The translations under genes were made by a program, and so were the position numbers. A stretch of 33,188 nt of DNA from Bacteroidales bacterium. GTDB lineage: Bacteria > Bacteroidota > Bacteroidia > Bacteroidales > WCHB1-69. The DNA is taken from NCBI GenBank assembly GCA_017962275.1, contig JAGCVQ010000036.1:1-33188 (forward strand), in the 5' to 3' direction. Shown here piece after piece: positions 29,534 to 33,188 of the stretch. How positions within the stretch are numbered: the first letter of the stretch is position 1; every line of letters begins with the position of its first letter. The notes under the pieces were generated by a model that searched no databases, was not told the DNA's origin, and saw nothing but the letters and a program-made list of their open reading frames with translations.

Positions 29534-31570
29534 ATGAAGAAAACAACGCTACATCGCCTCATTATCACCGTTTTGGCACTTCTGTGCTACGCCAACACAT
29601 TAACCCTGCATTACGCATTGGACGACCGCATGGTCATCTTGGAGAGCAAGTACACCATCAAGGGCGGGTGGGACTCCGTGAAAGCCATATTCAGTGAGGA
29701 CACGTTTACCGGCTACTTCGGGGCCGACCATTCCATCGTGGCGGGTGGCCGTTATCGCCCCATGTCACAGCTGACCTATATGATTGAGTTCCAGCTGTTC
29801 GGGAAAAGTATCAAGGAGAAAATCGGGGATCTGGACGATTACTACAACCTCCACAACGCCAAAAACGAGGATTACTTCTACGAGACTCCCCTACCCTTCG
29901 TCAACCACTTGATAAGCCTGTTGTACTACATCTTGCTGTGTCTGCTGATTTACGAAGTGCTGGCGCGGATATTCCCGCAGCACGAAGGCAAAAAGTGGTT
30001 CCAGTCGCTGCCGTTCCTCGCCACGCTGCTCTTCGCCCTGCACCCCATCCACACCGAAGTGGTGGCCAACGTGAAAGGTCGCGACGAAATCTTCGCCATG
30101 CTCGGGGCTTTCGCCGCGTTATGGTGTTCCCTCAAATATGTCGATACGCGCAAATGGTACTGGCTGGTTGTCAGTCTGTTGGCATTCACTTTTGGCATCT
30201 TCTCCAAGGAAAATGCCATCACCTTCCTAGCCGTGTTGCCCTTGGCGTTATTCTACTACAAAAACGAGAACAAGCGCACCGCAGACTACTTCATCACGCT
30301 GATACCCTTGGTGTTAGGAAGTGTCTTCTTCGTCTGGGTGCGCTACAAAGTGCTGGGCAGCATGATGCCGCCGGATCTGACCTCCAATATCCTCAACAAC
30401 CCCTACGTCCACTCCACGCGGGCGCAACAGATTGCCACCGTGCTGATTACGTGGGGCATCTACCTCAAGCTGCTCTTCTTCCCCCACCCGCTCACCCACG
30501 ACTACTACCCGCACCAGATCACCATCACCGACTTCAGCAACCCGTTGGTATGGCTGCTGTTAGCCGGCAGCATCGCGTTAGTGGTTTATGGCATCTGGAA
30601 ACTGAAACAGAAAACCGTGCCGGCGTTCGGCATCCTCTACTTCATCATCACTTTCTCCATCGTCTCCAACCTGCTGTTCAACGTGGGCACCTTCATGAAC
30701 GAGCGTTTCGTCTTCATGTCGTCCATCGGCTTCACGCTGATTGTCGGTTGGTGGCTCTATCTGCTGGCAACCTCTTCCGTGCCGGCGTTGCAAAAAACGG
30801 CGGTCGGGGTCACCGCGGTGATCAGCCTGCTGTTCGGCATCAAAACCTTCACCCGCAACTTCACCTGGAAGGACGATTTCACCTTGTTCCTGACGGACGT
30901 GAAGACTTCCGAAAACAGCATCAAGTGCAACATCTCGGCAGGCGGAAGCTGTCTGCAGATTTGGAAGAAGAGTCACAAGGAGCGCGACAAACGCGATGCT
31001 TACCGCTATTTGGAGAAAGCCCTGAGACTCGATGACCACGCCCTGAACGCCTACCTGTTGCTCAGCGAGTTGGCCTATCTGGACGAGAACCCCGATTTAG
31101 CGTACCAGGCGGCTTACAACGCCACCCTCATTGATCCTGAAAACCCGCAAGGGCAGAATCTGCTGAACCAAGCGACCAATATGCAGAAAGCCCACGAGCT
31201 GGATCCCGTGAACAAACTCCTCGACGAGGGCAAAGTGGATGAAGCCTGGCGCGAAGTCAACAAGATTCTGGAGAAAGAGCCGAACAACATCGTGGCCAAA
31301 AACGTGAAAGGCAATGTGTTGGGAAGAGGTTACGGCCGTTTAGACGACGCCATCAAAATCTTCGAGGAGATTGTCGCCGAGCAGCCTGATTTTTCCAGCG
31401 CATGGGAGAACATGGGCATCGCCTACGCCATCAAGCGCGACTTCACCAACGCGGAGCGCTGCCTGCTGCACGCCCTCGAGCTCTCCCCCGACAACGACAA
31501 CATCAAGCTGAACCTGTACTATATGTATAAGGACAAGGGGGATGAGGCAGAGGCGGAGAAATATAAGTAA
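29534..31570 (+). CDS. TMTC-like GT-C membrane glycosyltransferase with C-terminal TPR repeats
   Basis: 678 residues. The N-terminal about 450 residues hold 10-12 membrane helices. An early acidic motif LDDRMV (Asp30-Asp31) in the first external loop and HPIHTEVVANVKGRDE (170-185) are as in TMTC/DUF1736 O-mannosyltransferases, which use a polyprenyl-phosphate mannose donor. NERFVFMSSIGF (389-400) matches the DUF1736 part (AERxLYxPSxGF in TMTCs). From about residue 490 helical TPR-like repeats follow (YLEKALRLDDHALNAY, AWENMGIAYAIKRDFTNAERCLLHALELSPDN). A role in protein O-glycosylation or glycan transfer is inferred. It starts 67 bases after kdsA. The stop is directly followed by a GTTATTG array. 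Confidence 0.85.
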   Translation: MKKTTLHRLIITVLALLCYANTLTLHYALDDRMVILESKYTIKGGWDSVKAIFSEDTFTGYFGADHSIVAGGRYRPMSQLTYMIEFQLFGKSIKEKIGDLDDYYNLHNAKNEDYFYETPLPFVNHLISLLYYILLCLLIYEVLARIFPQHEGKKWFQSLPFLATLLFALHPIHTEVVANVKGRDEIFAMLGAFAALWCSLKYVDTRKWYWLVVSLLAFTFGIFSKENAITFLAVLPLALFYYKNENKRTADYFITLIPLVLGSVFFVWVRYKVLGSMMPPDLTSNILNNPYVHSTRAQQIATVLITWGIYLKLLFFPHPLTHDYYPHQITITDFSNPLVWLLLAGSIALVVYGIWKLKQKTVPAFGILYFIITFSIVSNLLFNVGTFMNERFVFMSSIGFTLIVGWWLYLLATSSVPALQKTAVGVTAVISLLFGIKTFTRNFTWKDDFTLFLTDVKTSENSIKCNISAGGSCLQIWKKSHKERDKRDAYRYLEKALRLDDHALNAYLLLSELAYLDENPDLAYQAAYNATLIDPENPQGQNLLNQATNMQKAHELDPVNKLLDEGKVDEAWREVNKILEKEPNNIVAKNVKGNVLGRGYGRLDDAIKIFEEIVAEQPDFSSAWENMGIAYAIKRDFTNAERCLLHALELSPDNDNIKLNLYYMYKDKGDEAEAEKYK

Positions 31571-31572
31571 TG

Positions 31573-31600
31573 GTTATTGGTTATAGGTTATTGGTTATTG
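31573..31600. repeat. Heptad array GTTATTG x4 after the TMTC-like gene
   Basis: GTTATTG, GTTATAG, GTTATTG, GTTATTG beginning 2 bases after the TAA stop (31568-31570). The rest of the spacer to 31746 is A/T-rich and shows no gene or clear promoter. Confidence 0.9.
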
Positions 31601-31746
31601 AGGCCTTTGGGCAACAACAGTTTTTACATAAGATAAACCATTGTAAATAAACAACTTGCAAGAATAACTTATTTTTTTCTTTTTGGGTTGTAACGAAATC
31701 GGGACTTAGTGCGACAAAATAAGATGCAAAGGGTTATGTCCGTTTT

Positions 31747-33188
31747 ATGGGAAAGTTACGACACGAGACTCTCATAAGATTGTTTTCGGCGGCGGTGATG
31801 CTGCTGTCGGCCGGGAGGGTGTTTGTGCAAGCGCAAGCAGACACTGTCTTTTGGTTTGCCTCGCCCCAAGTCCAAGACATCCACCCTTATCACAACAAAA
31901 TCCTGACACACAGCACTTTTTACGATGAAGTAACCTACACTTTCGAGCAGCCGGCATTGGGTGCTTGGACTATTGGGAGCGTCCCTTCCTATAACAGCTG
32001 GTTCACCCATATTGAATACAACAACGGTATCAGCGGCCTCGACTCCATCTGTCCATATAACGCCGTTTCAAACTACGGCTACCACTATCACGGCTCCGGA
32101 GGCAGCCAAATGATATTGAAAATCGAGAACAGCAATATGGGGGACTATATGCTGAAAGGGGCCAACGCGCTCGGAACCCGCTTCATGATTCCCGCCCAAT
32201 GGCAGTTTCCCAACCACAGCCAGTACCCCGAGGCCCGCAACAGCGTGGAGGTCATCGCCACGGAGAACAACACGGTCATCACCGTCACCCCGTCGGTTGA
32301 CTTGTATGGCGGCACGCATCCGGCAGGTGTCCCGTTCAACGTGTCGCTGAACCGCGGGCAGGTCTATTGCTTCGCCGCCGCCTCGCAGTCCCCGGAAGGG
32401 CATCTCGGCGGCACCGAAATCATCTCCAACAAGCCCGTGGTGGTAGATCTTACGGACGATGCGGTGACCTACGACGGAGTACATGTGGACATCATCTGCG
32501 ACCAGCTCATCCCGGAAGAGAAAGCCGGGGTTGACTACATCGCCATGCCCGCATCTCCCACCTTCCAGAACACCTACAACGGCCAAAAAAACGACTATGT
32601 GCTGATATACGTGCTGGAAGACAACACCGACGTGACCGTTCATAACTCAGGGGCACCGGCTCAATACAGCAATCTCCAGCGCGGCGACCGGCGTGCCTAT
32701 CAGTTCGTGGACTACACTGCAGCTTACATATCCGCCACCAAGCCTGTTCTGGTGTTCCAACTGACCGGCGGCTTTGGAGAACCGGCCGGACGCATGCTCA
32801 CCCCTTTGACCTGCCAAGGATCGAGAATAATCAACTATCACATGCAACCGAACGGAGCAACCTTCAATATCCATCGGCACGCCATGCTTACCTTTTTCTG
32901 TGATGAGGCGTACATCAACGGATTTCAAATGGCCTACTATATTCCTGGCAACGGCTGGGGTCCATTCGTGCCGGATGAGACTGTTCCCATTAACACGTCT
33001 TATTGGGTTTGGCAGGAAATTCCGGGCACAACACTCCGATATACGGGGTTAGAGGCAACAGGATCACCTTGTTTCTACACCCAAAACAGCATGGGGCCGT
33101 TCTACACCCATGTTCTCGAATTTGCGGAAGACAGGAACTTGAACGAGAATATCGGCACTTTCTGTGTCTATATTTCCGACTTCGCCAC
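31747..33188 (+). CDS. IgGFc-binding-type secreted protein, N-terminal part (cut by right edge)
   Basis: The frame from ATG 31747 is open for 480 codons to the window edge, so the C-terminus is missing. MGKLRHETLIRLFSAAVML starts a signal peptide ending near VQAQA. The mature part begins DTVFWFASPQVQ and contains GTRFMIPAQWQFPN, ARNSVEVIATENNTVITVTP, NRGQVYCF, LGGTEIISNKPVVVDLTDD, CDQLIPEEKAGVDYIAMP, and KPVLVFQLTGG. This succession (full-length surface strand, ENNTxIxxTP, LxxGxxY, GTxIxSxKPVxV, DQLxP) is the IgGFc-binding N-terminal domain found in large secreted Bacteroidota proteins, often ending in T9SS sorting or gliding-associated domains. That end is not visible here. The IgG-Fc-binding activity should not be assumed from the domain name. 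Confidence 0.85.
   Translation, partial: MGKLRHETLIRLFSAAVMLLSAGRVFVQAQADTVFWFASPQVQDIHPYHNKILTHSTFYDEVTYTFEQPALGAWTIGSVPSYNSWFTHIEYNNGISGLDSICPYNAVSNYGYHYHGSGGSQMILKIENSNMGDYMLKGANALGTRFMIPAQWQFPNHSQYPEARNSVEVIATENNTVITVTPSVDLYGGTHPAGVPFNVSLNRGQVYCFAAASQSPEGHLGGTEIISNKPVVVDLTDDAVTYDGVHVDIICDQLIPEEKAGVDYIAMPASPTFQNTYNGQKNDYVLIYVLEDNTDVTVHNSGAPAQYSNLQRGDRRAYQFVDYTAAYISATKPVLVFQLTGGFGEPAGRMLTPLTCQGSRIINYHMQPNGATFNIHRHAMLTFFCDEAYINGFQMAYYIPGNGWGPFVPDETVPINTSYWVWQEIPGTTLRYTGLEATGSPCFYTQNSMGPFYTHVLEFAEDRNLNENIGTFCVYISDFA

Noticed and set aside
1..33188. tRNA or rRNA genes
   Set aside because: I looked at the spacers for cloverleaf or rRNA-like sequence and saw none; no tool search was possible.

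Overview
The window looks like a chromosomal segment of a Bacteroidota bacterium, most likely order Bacteroidales. The evidence is a DUF4290 gene, a Bacteroidales-type RnfB/RnfC pair, a TonB-dependent receptor with a carboxypeptidase-regulatory-like domain, BspA-like, InlB-like and FISUMP surface proteins, an IgGFc-binding-type secreted protein, and TAnnTTTG-type -7 promoter boxes. Most start codons have A-rich leaders without a Shine-Dalgarno sequence. The one perfect AGGAGG noticed near a decoding event is inside prfB, where it drives programmed frameshifting. I could not assign a genus.

Layout. 1-277: 3' end of a probable nuclease-toxin gene. 538-8710 (all minus strand): prfB (RF2, +1 frameshift), an NSS-family Na+ symporter, an operon of DUF4290 + ABC ATPase + ABC permease (NatAB-like, overlapping genes), and an operon of a lipoprotein + a polyprenyl-phosphate sugar-phosphate transferase. 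8790-9692: an EamA/DMT exporter, divergent from the lipoprotein. 9747-12372: a 72-bp tandem repeat array leading directly into a TonB-dependent receptor. 12373-13078: a 706-bp non-coding spacer with a very large imperfect inverted repeat and a promoter-like box. 13079-20159: two large secreted repeat proteins. 20184-20215: a bidirectional terminator. 20223-22127 (minus): S41-like lipoprotein protease and an outer-membrane protein. 22339-27536: rnfB, rnfC, apbE, nadB. 27751-31570: a zinc metallopeptidase, kdsA and a TMTC-like GT-C/TPR membrane protein. 31747 to the right edge: N-terminal part of an IgGFc-binding-type secreted protein, still open at the edge.

How the genes fit together. Envelope functions dominate: the sugar-phosphate transferase (glycan initiation), KdsA (Kdo for LPS), the putative O-mannosyltransferase, the TonB receptor and the adhesins build or decorate the surface. 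rnfB/rnfC with apbE point to an Rnf ion-translocating ferredoxin:NAD+ oxidoreductase, since ApbE flavinylates Rnf subunits. rnfD, G, E and A are not in the window, and a tandem-repeat array sits where rnfD is usually found.

The most striking signal is not a gene. Nearly every transcription-unit 3' end carries a repeat that starts at, or includes, the stop codon: short 7-, 8- or 11-bp arrays, 28-bp palindromes, and a dispersed element with up to three hairpins. I found five copies of that element. Their stems differ by paired, compensatory changes, which suggests the folded structure is under selection. Closely packed genes inside operons lack these repeats, except rnfB-rnfC.
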